Shown: piece by piece, positions 1 to 5,130 of the stretch | How positions within the stretch are numbered: position 1 is the stretch's first letter | Layout of the letters: the number at the start of each line of letters is the position of its first letter | Notes under the pieces: generated by a model | Databases searched by the model: none | What the model was told of the DNA's origin: nothing | What the model saw: the letters and a program-made list of their open reading frames with translations, nothing else | Program-made: the position numbers and the translations under genes | Assembly: GCA_030591405.1 (NCBI GenBank) | Contig: JAUVBC010000097.1 | Location: 1 to 7,710 of the forward strand | Source of the DNA: Candidatus Zixiibacteriota bacterium | GTDB taxonomy: Bacteria > Zixibacteria > MSB-5A5 > GN15 > PGXB01 | Length of the DNA stretch: 7,710 bases | Reading direction: 5' to 3'

Positions 1-756
1 CTCTCTAAATTTAGGATTTAGAAAAATCGCCCTTTTGTAATCTTTTTCAGCCTTTTCCAACTCTCTTAATTTTAGATAGGCCAACCCCCGATTATAGACG
101 GCATCAGTATATTTGGGATCAAGACTTATGGCGCGATCATAATTTTCAACTTCTAATTCATAATTCTCCAAATAACCCAGACTGTCTTTTGCATTAAAGG
201 AGGCGACTCTTCTTGTATTATGAATCAACCCCAGATTATAATATGCCTTTGCATATCTAGAATTAAGTTGTACAGCTTTTGTGAAATCATCAAAAGCGCC
301 ATCATAATTTGCATTTCTATAAAAAATAAGACCACGGTTATAATAGGCGTCTGCATATTCGGGGTTTAGTTCAATCGACTTATTGTAATCTTTTAAAGCA
401 TTATCAAAATCTTTGGTTTTTGTATATGCCAATCCCCTGCTATAGTAAGCTTCGGGCATTTTCGGATCAAGTTCAATCCCTTTTGTAAAATCCGGGATAG
501 CCTCTTTAAATTTAGTCTGCATACCATAAACAATTCCGCGTTGAATATACAACGGAGCATATTCGGAATCGTCCCAGATTGCTTCGCCAAGCACTGATTC
601 TGCCTCAACAAGTTGTCGATTTGATATCAATTCTCCGCTAAACACCATAATACTGTCAGAGGCTTCATGCTGAGCCGAAACCGCGGTTGCCAAAACTAAT
701 CCTACTAAAGCCATAGAAACAAAATAACTGATCGGTTTTTTTAACGAAATACTCAT
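1..756 (-). CDS. Exported tetratricopeptide-repeat (TPR) protein, 3' end outside the window
   Basis: The frame is open from the ATG at 754-756 to the left edge (252 codons, no stop), so only the N-terminal part is seen. Residues 1-29 form a Sec signal peptide: basic MSISLKK, a hydrophobic core, and a probable cleavage after VSA (residue 28). A short linker is followed by five TPR units at about residues 66-98, 100-132, 134-166, 168-214 and 216-248, each with the usual pattern (A-Y-YxRGLxY, then DFxxAxxDYxKAIELNP). The fourth unit is longer than 34 residues because about 13 residues (around 182-195) are inserted between its helices. TPR solenoids bind proteins or peptides; with the signal peptide this one should act in the periplasm or at the envelope. 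The partner cannot be told. The start is supported by an AGAAGGAG ribosome site 8 bases upstream and a promoter further up. Confidence 0.9.
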   Translation of the reverse strand, partial: MSISLKKPISYFVSMALVGLVLATAVSAQHEASDSIMVFSGELISNRQLVEAESVLGEAIWDDSEYAPLYIQRGIVYGMQTKFKEAIPDFTKGIELDPKMPEAYYSRGLAYTKTKDFDNALKDYNKSIELNPEYADAYYNRGLIFYRNANYDGAFDDFTKAVQLNSRYAKAYYNLGLIHNTRRVASFNAKDSLGYLENYELEVENYDRAISLDPKYTDAVYNRGLAYLKLRELEKAEKDYKRAIFLNPKFRE

Positions 757-764
757 CAAATCAA

Positions 765-772
765 CTCCTTCT
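765..772 (-). promoter_or_regulatory. Ribosome binding site of the TPR gene
   Basis: AGAAGGAG on the minus strand, 8 bases before the ATG at 754-756. It is one of the few strong Shine-Dalgarno sequences in the window and fixes the start of the exported TPR protein. Confidence 0.8.
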
Positions 773-834
773 AAAAATAATCAATAACTATCTAAAACTT
801 CTCCCAAAATAGTTCATTCGTAAGAAATTGCCAA

Positions 835-863
835 ATCATATATGGTTTTAATTTAAATTGCAA
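835..863 (-). promoter_or_regulatory. Sigma-70-type promoter of the TPR gene
   Basis: On the minus strand TTGCAA (858-863) and TATGAT (835-840) are separated by exactly 17 bases. The -10 box matches the consensus at 5 of 6 positions and the -35 box at 4 of 6. It would give a leader of about 70 bases. It sits in the 154-base gap behind the TIM-barrel gene, so the TPR gene can be transcribed independently of its upstream neighbour. Confidence 0.55.
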
Positions 864-910
864 TAGCGTCAATAAGTTCCCAAGTTTTTTCGCTTTCTTG
901 TCTGTCAAAA

Positions 911-1741
911 TCAACTGCTTTTGGATTGGCCACCGCCTCCAAAAATCTCAGCCGCTTTTTGAGCCGTTCTTTTTATATAATCCTCGACAGAAACCGAAAG
1001 TTTTTCACCGGTTCCAACTTCAAATAGAATATTTCTAAAAGATTCTGCCTTCTCGACATATGAAAAGAGCTCACTCCAGTCTATATCGCCATCGCCCGGA
1101 ACCAGATGTTCATCAGAGACTCCATGATTATCGGAAAGATGACATGTTATCAATCTGGAATTATGTTTTTTTAAGAGATGAAACGGCGGCCCACTCATAT
1201 TCTCATGCGAACTATCATAGCAGAACCCAATTTCATTAGAGTTGAAGATAGCAAACAATTGATCGGCGATCCAGGAACCTCTGGCATCCGGCAGGTTCTC
1301 CACGGCAATTTTGATGTTTTCCGGTTTTTTGCTGAGAATCCTCTTAATTGATTCTGTGGCAAGCAAAAGCGCGTTTTCTTTTGTATCCTTCAGATAATGA
1401 TGCGGATGCAATACACCTATTGGGATATTATTTTCAGAAATATAATCAAGGAATTTAATAACATTATCGATTGCAAATAGACGTTCTTTTTCAATTGGGT
1501 TTGCCAGATCATAATCAGCACCAAAAGGAATATGAATCGAATCAATCAGAAGATTGTAGTCTTCAGCCAATTTGATCAGGTCGGCAAATTTATTTTTATC
1601 CGGGAAGAAATGATGTTTGTAATTTGCACCAATTGAAACAAAGTGAAATTTGTATTTGGAAAATAACCGGAAAAGAATTTCTATTTCAATCGTGTAATCA
1701 ACCGTGGTCGATATTCCAAATCTAAATTGTTTCATTTTCAT
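911..1741 (-). CDS. Sugar phosphate isomerase/epimerase-like TIM-barrel protein
   Basis: A 276-residue protein with the features of the xylose-isomerase-like TIM barrel (AP endonuclease 2 family). Likely metal and active-site residues lie at the ends of successive strands: H70 (SIHIPFG), H112 (GVLHPHH), E148 (IAVENLP), D176 and H179 (CYDSSHEN), H201 (CHLSDNHG), D210/H212 (SDEHLVPGDGDIDW) and E241 (LFEVG). The block H-SDN-G-D-H-PG-G-IDW is the most typical part. Members isomerise or epimerise sugars or inositols, or belong to the endonuclease IV branch; the short length and lack of DNA-binding loops I can recognise favour sugar chemistry, but the substrate is unknown. No signal peptide, so cytoplasmic. 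No clear ribosome site precedes either ATG (codon 1 or codon 3). An intrinsic terminator ends about 33 bases before the start, which suggests attenuation or an independent RNA upstream. The C-terminal tail GGGGQSKSS is low in complexity. Confidence 0.85.
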   Translation of the reverse strand: MKMKQFRFGISTTVDYTIEIEILFRLFSKYKFHFVSIGANYKHHFFPDKNKFADLIKLAEDYNLLIDSIHIPFGADYDLANPIEKERLFAIDNVIKFLDYISENNIPIGVLHPHHYLKDTKENALLLATESIKRILSKKPENIKIAVENLPDARGSWIADQLFAIFNSNEIGFCYDSSHENMSGPPFHLLKKHNSRLITCHLSDNHGVSDEHLVPGDGDIDWSELFSYVEKAESFRNILFEVGTGEKLSVSVEDYIKRTAQKAAEIFGGGGQSKSS

Positions 1742-1773
1742 ATGGCAAATTAAGTCGGGAAAATATCAAAGGC

Positions 1774-1806
1774 AATAAAAAATAGCCGGACTATTAATCC
1801 GGCTAT
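1774..1806 (-). terminator. Intrinsic terminator just upstream of the TIM-barrel gene
   Basis: A perfect 9-bp stem (ATAGCCGGA at 1782-1790 against TCCGGCTAT at 1798-1806) with a 7-base loop. On the minus strand it is followed at once by a run of T (1782-1777), so it works for leftward transcription. It lies 343 bases past the cysK stop and about 33 bases before the TIM-barrel ATG. It could end the cysK transcript, a small RNA started at the sigma-54 promoter, or act as an attenuator of the downstream gene. Confidence 0.85.
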
Positions 1807-1871
1807 CAAATAATTCGCCTCAGATTTCCCCTGCACTTCTAAAGCGAACTCAGTCGAAAGCTTTTGTTGCT

Positions 1872-1904
1872 CCCTCCTGACCCCCTTTTGCCCCTTTTTG
1901 CCCC
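1872..1904 (-). other. G-quadruplex-type motif (four G runs on the minus strand)
   Basis: The minus strand carries GGGG, GGGG, GGGGG and GGG separated by loops of 6, 5 and 6 bases (CAAAAA, CAAAA, TCAGGA). This satisfies the usual G3+N1-7 pattern and is striking in an otherwise AT-rich gap. The first three units form an imperfect tandem repeat GGGGCAAAAA. It lies inside the putative leader RNA, so it would be transcribed as the G-rich strand. Confidence 0.6.
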
Positions 1905-1957
1905 TTTTTTAGAACAAATCTTTTGTCGTCCTGGTCTCGAACAACCAAAGTGTAGTA

Positions 1958-1976
1958 TTAGCATTAGGCGTGCCAA
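1958..1976 (-). promoter_or_regulatory. Sigma-54 (-24/-12) promoter
   Basis: The minus strand reads TTGGCACG-CCTA-ATGCT. The -24 half matches the RpoN consensus YTGGCACG at all positions, the -12 half matches TTGCW except for one base, and the invariant GG and GC are exactly 10 bases apart. Transcription would start near 1949 and run left into the G-rich RNA and the TIM-barrel gene. No coding sequence is nearer than about 170 bases upstream (the cysK stop). Activator sites were not recognised. Confidence 0.6.
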
Positions 1977-2148
1977 AAGATAAATTATAATCTGAATATT
2001 TATCTTACTTATTGCGGGATAGGCTATTAGAAAATAATTACCGCTAAATTTTACTGCCGGAATTTGGCATTAATTTGATTTATGATTTCAGATTGGAACG
2101 CATAATGAAACGATGATTAACTATGAAACAATAATATCAGAGATGAAA
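1977..2148. other. Non-coding stretch between cysK and the sigma-54 promoter
   Basis: No gene and no strong hairpin seen. It is AT-rich. The heptamer ATGAAAC occurs three times on the plus strand (2105-2111, 2123-2129, 2143-2149) at steps of 18 and 20 bases; the last copy touches the cysK stop codon. This region is where an enhancer-binding activator of the sigma-54 promoter would be expected to bind, but nothing shows that these repeats are such sites. Confidence 0.4.
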
Positions 2149-3072
2149 CTAGATTTCTGAATAAGTTGGAGTCGATAAATATCTTTCTCCAGTATCGCAA
2201 ACAAAAGTAACAATTGTCTTGCTCTTATTTTCAGGTCGTGAGGCAATCTTAATTGCCGCGGCAATATTTGCCCCCGATGATATCCCAACAAGGACCCCTT
2301 CTTCCCTAACCATCCGACGAGTAGTACCAATCGCTTCGTCATTGGTTACGGTTATGATTTCATCAATCAGTGCCAAATCCAGAATATCCGGTTTGAATCC
2401 AGCCCCAATTCCCTGTATCGGATGCGGGCCTTTCTCGCCTTTTGAAAGAAATGGCGATGCCTCCGGCTCAACTGCAATTAACTTGATTCCCTGGTTTTTC
2501 TCTTTCAGGAAGCTGCCAGTACCGGTAATTGTTCCGCCAGTTCCTACTCCGGAAACAAGAATATCAATTTGGCCATCGGTATCATTCCATATTTCCGGGC
2601 CGGTTGTAACTTTGTGAATATAAGGATTAGCCGGATTTTTAAATTGATCGGGCATAAATGATCCGGGAGTTGATTTGACCAGTTCTTCGGCTTTCTTTAT
2701 TGCACCCGGCATTCCATCCGGTCCCGGTGTGAGAACAAGTTCTGCACCCAAAGCTTTCAATAAAGCCCGACGCTCAACAGACATTGTCTCAGGCATTGTC
2801 AAAATAAGTTTATACCCTCGTGCGGCGGAAATAAAAGCCAAAGCGATCCCGGTATTCCCCGAGGTCGGTTCGATGATTGTTGAATCGCTCTTGATCAGGC
2901 CCTTTTTTTCCGCATCATCAATCATAGAAAGAGCAATTCTGTCTTTGACCGAAGAGCATGGATTGAACGACTCTAATTTGGCGATGATAGATGCAAATAG
3001 GCCGTCTCCGATTTGGTTTAGTGAAACCATCGGAGTCCGGCCTATTAGCTTTGTAATATTGCGGGCAATCAT
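2149..3072 (-). CDS. cysK: Cysteine synthase (O-acetylserine sulfhydrylase)
   Basis: A 307-residue, PLP-dependent fold-type II enzyme making L-cysteine and acetate from O-acetyl-L-serine and sulfide; the length is normal for CysK. Seen in order: the PLP lysine K43 in SSVKDR, the substrate loop TSGNTG (70-75), the PLP-phosphate loop GVGTGGTITGTG (175-186), the CysK-typical GPHPIQGIGAGF (215-226), GISSGAN (263-269) and DTGERYLST (293-301). There is no extra regulatory domain as in cystathionine beta-synthase. The ATG is 15 bases behind the stop of the Rrf2 regulator, with no clear Shine-Dalgarno sequence, so the two genes very likely share one transcript and CysK production depends on it. As in Bacillus, CysK could also be a partner of the regulator. 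No terminator follows closely; the first is at 1774-1806. Confidence 0.95.
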   Translation of the reverse strand: MIARNITKLIGRTPMVSLNQIGDGLFASIIAKLESFNPCSSVKDRIALSMIDDAEKKGLIKSDSTIIEPTSGNTGIALAFISAARGYKLILTMPETMSVERRALLKALGAELVLTPGPDGMPGAIKKAEELVKSTPGSFMPDQFKNPANPYIHKVTTGPEIWNDTDGQIDILVSGVGTGGTITGTGSFLKEKNQGIKLIAVEPEASPFLSKGEKGPHPIQGIGAGFKPDILDLALIDEIITVTNDEAIGTTRRMVREEGVLVGISSGANIAAAIKIASRPENKSKTIVTFVCDTGERYLSTPTYSEI

Positions 3073-3087
3073 ACTTTAGCAAATATA

Positions 3088-3510
3088 TTACATAACGTAC
3101 GTTTTGCGCCCAGATTTAACAGCCTCAACCAGCTTTGAGATTTTGATTGATTTCAAATAATCAACCATCTTCTTTTCAGCTTCTTTCCAAACGTTAATAT
3201 AAGCGCCTGGAGTTTTCTTGTTACCCATTGGTGATTCTGTCTGAGCAAAAATTATTTTGCCCTCGAACACAGTGACAACATCCCAAACTGTAATCTTATC
3301 CGGCTTCTTCGAAAGAACATATCCACCATTCTTTCCGCGAATGGCATTCACCATCCGAGCCCGTCGAAGCTGCGACAGTAACAATTCTAAATACCTAACA
3401 GGAATGTCCTGTTTGGCTGCAATCTGCTTTGCCTGGATGTGGCCCTTTCCATAGGCATCCGCCAAAGCAACGATTGCTTTCAGACCATAATGTGATTTTA
3501 AAGATACCAT
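3088..3510 (-). CDS. Rrf2-family transcriptional regulator, CymR-like
   Basis: A 140-residue protein with the Rrf2 winged helix: YGLKAIVALA near the N terminus, recognition helix-turn-helix at about 26-48 (KQIAAKQDIPVRYLELLLSQL) and the diagnostic wing IRGKNGGYVLSKKPDKIT (57-74), then WDVVTVFEG. Iron-sulfur members such as IscR and NsrR carry three cysteines around residues 90-105; this protein has none anywhere, so it cannot bind a cluster by cysteine ligation. That, plus cysK directly downstream, fits CymR, the cysteine-metabolism repressor that works in a complex with CysK. The C terminus here is TYVM rather than the isoleucine used by CysE tails to enter the CysK active site, so docking by that route is doubtful. 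Start: ATG with AAGGGG 8 bases upstream. Probably autoregulated; a palindrome overlaps its promoter. Confidence 0.88.
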   Translation of the reverse strand: MVSLKSHYGLKAIVALADAYGKGHIQAKQIAAKQDIPVRYLELLLSQLRRARMVNAIRGKNGGYVLSKKPDKITVWDVVTVFEGKIIFAQTESPMGNKKTPGAYINVWKEAEKKMVDYLKSIKISKLVEAVKSGRKTYVM

Positions 3511-3525
3511 ATTTCTTTCCCCTTA

Positions 3526-3568
3526 TAAATTTAAGTCAATTAATAAAATACTACGTCTCTTGTCAAGA
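3526..3568 (-). promoter_or_regulatory. Promoter and possible operator of the Rrf2-cysK operon
   Basis: A perfect -35 box TTGACA lies at 3561-3566 on the minus strand; the -10 box is poor (TATTAA at 3540-3545 with a 15-base spacer, or TTAATT at 3538-3543 with 17). The -35 box is embedded in an exact odd palindrome TCTTGACAAGA (3558-3568). A second AT-rich palindrome, TAAATTTA (3526-3533), lies between the probable start point and the ribosome site. Either could be the autoregulatory Rrf2 operator; this is inference from position. Confidence 0.4.
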
Positions 3569-3654
3569 AATGTTTGATTCCAGACAAAAAATATTTCGTT
3601 TTGTTTTATCTAATTCCCCTGATGATTTAATGATTCTTTACTATACTAAAATAA

Positions 3655-3673
3655 ATCTATATAATCAATAGAT
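3655..3673 (-). terminator. Weak AT-rich terminator behind the broken transporter gene
   Basis: ATCTAT (3655-3660) pairs with ATAGAT (3668-3673) around a 7-base loop, and on the minus strand a T-rich stretch (TTATTTT) follows. The stem is short and AT-rich, so termination would be inefficient; it is noted because it is the only hairpin between this gene and the Rrf2 promoter. Confidence 0.25.
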
Positions 3674-3693
3674 AAAATGCAATAAAATTCTAT

Positions 3694-4191
3694 TTATTTT
3701 GCCCAAACAGGAAACTCGGTCAGGTCAATATTGAAAACATATGGTCCCAGAAAATAGACAGTTATTGTTACCAATATCACGCCAATAAGATTGAGTAATA
3801 GACCGGTTCGAGCAAGATCTCTTATTTTGATCTTATTTGTTCCGAAAATAATAGCATTGGGAGGGGTGGCAACCGGAAGCATAAAGGCACAAGATGCCGA
3901 AAGGGTGGCCGGTATTATAAGCAGCAGAGGATTTAGCTGAATAGCGACTGCCAATGAGCCTAAAATCGGCAAAATCATTTCAGTTGTGGCGGTATTGGAG
4001 GTCAGCTCGGTCATGAAGGTCATCATCAGGCAGATACCGCCAATAATTATAATTGGTGAAAATTGCCTAAATCCTGTTAATTGTCCTCCCATCCATACCG
4101 CCAAATAGAATAGCTATCCCCCAAGGTCAAAAAACAGAAGTAATATAATAGCCAGAACAGGGCCAAGAATTAAACCAATCTTGTTTTTCAT
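3694..4191 (-). pseudogene. SLC13/DASS-family anion:sodium symporter gene with a large internal deletion
   Basis: From the ATG at 4189-4191 the frame encodes 25 residues, MKNKIGLILGPVLA followed by a hydrophobic stretch ending FDLGG, which look like the first membrane segment of an SLC13 (divalent anion:Na+ symporter) protein. An amber codon follows at 4114-4116. The same frame then continues without a shift to 3694 with about 139 residues typical of the C-terminal part of the family: LAVWMGGQLTG, the conserved SNTATTEMILPI block, the PVATPPNAIIFGT block, IKIRDLARTGLLLN and a last membrane helix. Complete members have about 450-500 residues, so roughly 300 codons are missing between the two parts. 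A TTG at 4102 could start a C-terminal piece, but such a piece lacks the first half of the transport core. Family substrates are dicarboxylates, citrate or sulfate; which one cannot be told here. A real deletion or an assembly collapse are both possible. Confidence 0.8.
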
Positions 4192-4284
4192 AGTAATTTT
4201 AAATCCAACATTAATTCAATTTTGTAATTAAAATAAAGAAATGCGGACTATTATTCTGAGGCAAGATAACATCATCTTATAAAC

Positions 4285-4313
4285 AAAACCGGCTTATATA
4301 TATAAACCGGTTT
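4285..4313 (-). terminator. Terminator of the dockerin-repeat gene
   Basis: AAACCGG (4286-4292) pairs with CCGGTTT (4307-4313); the stem can go on through TTATA/TATAA inside after one C-A mismatch. On the minus strand a T-rich tract (TTTTGTTT) follows. It begins 23 bases beyond the stop codon at 4337, as expected for the end of this single-gene transcript. Confidence 0.8.
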
Positions 4314-4336
4314 AATAAATTATATTCTATTGGAAA

Positions 4337-4933
4337 TTAATCGCGCGGAATAACAGTATAATCTTCCGGGAAATAGTTGGCCGACATATTCACATTATTA
4401 AAATTAATCATTGTTCTGGTTGGTTCTTCTCCATCCTCACCTCGCCAGATTCCTCTGACATCAAGATGGATTGTATTCAATCCCTCCGTCACCGGGAACA
4501 CTTCGGTCCAACTCAAAGGTGAGTCGGGATTATATTGGGATATCTCAGAGTAGGTTCGATCCGGTTCTTCTTCTCGTGGAACCTCATCATACAATCTGTA
4601 AACAAGATTATAAGTTTCGGTGTACACCACAAGTGAGAAACTAACCGATGCCCAGCCATCATCGGGCGCCAAAAAATACAGAGTGGCAAGATTACTCCAT
4701 GAATAAGAGACGTCGATACTTCTGGAACTATAATGCACCCATGACACACCCGGATTGGCTGAGAATTCACATGGGTCAGGGCCAGATTTGTACTTAAAAT
4801 TTATTAGATAAACAACATCAAGGATATTAATGGCTTCATCGCAATTAACATCGCCATTGTCCTGAGCATAAGCATCGGGCAAGACGGCAATTGCCATAAA
4901 TACCAACATAACGAAGGCGGTAAACTTTTTCAT
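4337..4933 (-). CDS. Small exported protein with one N-terminal dockerin-like repeat
   Basis: A 198-residue protein. Residues 1-23 are a Sec signal peptide (MKKF, hydrophobic core, cleavage after AYA). Directly behind it, at 27-55, is one dockerin type I-like repeat: GDVNCDEAINILDVVYLINFKYK, with calcium ligands D28, N30, D32 and D39 in the usual loop spacing. Cys31 and Cys55 flank the repeat and could form a disulfide. Classical type I dockerins need two repeats and usually sit at the C terminus, so this is a half module in an unusual place. Residues 60-198 are rich in aromatic and acidic residues and beta-strand-like, and I do not recognise the fold; it may be a sugar- or surface-binding beta sandwich. 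No cohesin is visible. The start is secured by AGGAGG 4 bases before the ATG. The gene has its own promoter and terminator. Confidence 0.85.
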   Translation of the reverse strand: MKKFTAFVMLVFMAIAVLPDAYAQDNGDVNCDEAINILDVVYLINFKYKSGPDPCEFSANPGVSWVHYSSRSIDVSYSWSNLATLYFLAPDDGWASVSFSLVVYTETYNLVYRLYDEVPREEEPDRTYSEISQYNPDSPLSWTEVFPVTEGLNTIHLDVRGIWRGEDGEEPTRTMINFNNVNMSANYFPEDYTVIPRD

Positions 4934-4937
4934 AGTT

Positions 4938-4943
4938 CCTCCT
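4938..4943 (-). promoter_or_regulatory. Ribosome binding site of the dockerin-repeat gene
   Basis: AGGAGG on the minus strand, 4 bases before the ATG at 4931-4933. The sequence is ideal but the spacing is short. Confidence 0.75.
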
Positions 4944-4953
4944 GAGAATTGGT

Positions 4954-4970
4954 TTCCCCCTAATGGGGAA
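4954..4970 (-). repeat. Inverted repeat (hairpin) in the leader of the dockerin-repeat gene
   Basis: TTCCCC (4954-4959) and GGGGAA (4965-4970) form a 6-bp stem with a 5-base loop, about 10 bases upstream of the AGGAGG site. The minus-strand transcript would carry it in the 5' untranslated leader. It has no T tract behind it, so it is not a terminator; it may protect the 5' end or modulate ribosome access. Confidence 0.5.
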
Positions 4971-5019
4971 TATGTTTTACTTTGGCTATCAACTAAATCA
5001 ATAATAACGAATTATATAA

Positions 5020-5051
5020 ATAATATACTTGACCATAAAAATATGTCAAGT
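5020..5051 (-). promoter_or_regulatory. Promoter of the dockerin-repeat gene with an overlapping palindrome
   Basis: A perfect -35 box TTGACA (5044-5049) and a -10 box TATTAT (5020-5025) are 18 bases apart on the minus strand. A perfect inverted repeat, ACTTGAC (5027-5033) and GTCAAGT (5045-5051) with 11 bases between, covers the -35 box and spacer. That placement is typical for a repressor operator; the regulator is unknown. The leader would be about 80 bases. Confidence 0.6.
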
Positions 5052-5070
5052 AATTTGAAAAGGAATAAAT

Positions 5071-5099
5071 AACTGCAGGGGGCGATACCTCCTGCAGTT
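5071..5099 (-). terminator. Strong hairpin behind the GH57 gene
   Basis: AACTGCAGGGGG (5071-5082) pairs with CCTCCTGCAGTT (5088-5099) over 12 positions with one G-U pair and a 5-base loop. It lies 32 bases behind the GH57 stop. On the minus strand only a broken T tract (TTATTTATT) follows; on the plus strand TTTTAG follows. It most likely ends the DUF3467-GH57 transcript before the next promoter. Confidence 0.7.
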
Positions 5100-5130
5100 T
5101 TAGTATTTTATTTAATTAAAAATATAATAA

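Larger units (their letters stand above)
1774..1949 (-). ncRNA. Candidate sigma-54-driven small RNA or attenuating leader
   Basis: About 175 bases between the expected start of the sigma-54 promoter (near 1949) and the intrinsic terminator. No ORF of note lies inside. Reading leftward it contains a possible 5' hairpin (TTGTTCG against CGACAA, one bulged base), the G-rich tract at 1872-1904, and then two hairpins that exclude each other: AAAGC/GCTTT with a 14-base loop, and AGTTCGC/GCGAATT (one G-U pair), which share the same central bases. The terminator hairpin closes it. I cannot match it to a known RNA family. The segment around 1840-1875 could also be a worn dispersed intergenic repeat. 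Because the terminator is so close to the next ATG, a cis-acting leader is as likely as a free RNA. Confidence 0.35.

Noticed and set aside
393..611. Minus-strand 72-codon frame
   Set aside because: It is a different frame within the TPR gene, which runs open through the edge and carries five repeats.
851..908. Possible terminator behind the TIM-barrel gene
   Set aside because: Only a four-base CAAG/CTTG pairing with a T-poor sequence after it on the minus strand; too weak to call.
1860..1890. Resemblance of GGTCAGG...GGGAGCA (minus strand) to the conserved loop of signal recognition particle RNA
   Set aside because: The GGAA tetraloop segment and the pairing outer helix are missing, so it is not an SRP RNA.
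2219..3079. Two plus-strand frames (2219-2617 and 2675-3079)
   Set aside because: They lie opposite cysK, whose full set of motifs is intact; the plus-strand translations have no recognisable family and are shadows.
3694..4191. Reading the amber codon as a recoded sense codon
   Set aside because: Reading through would still give only about 165 residues, without the first half of the transport core, and TAG is used as the real stop of cysK.
3694..4191. Calling the broken transporter a sulfate importer because it adjoins cysteine genes
   Set aside because: The SLC13 motifs seen do not separate sulfate from dicarboxylate carriers and most of the binding region is deleted.
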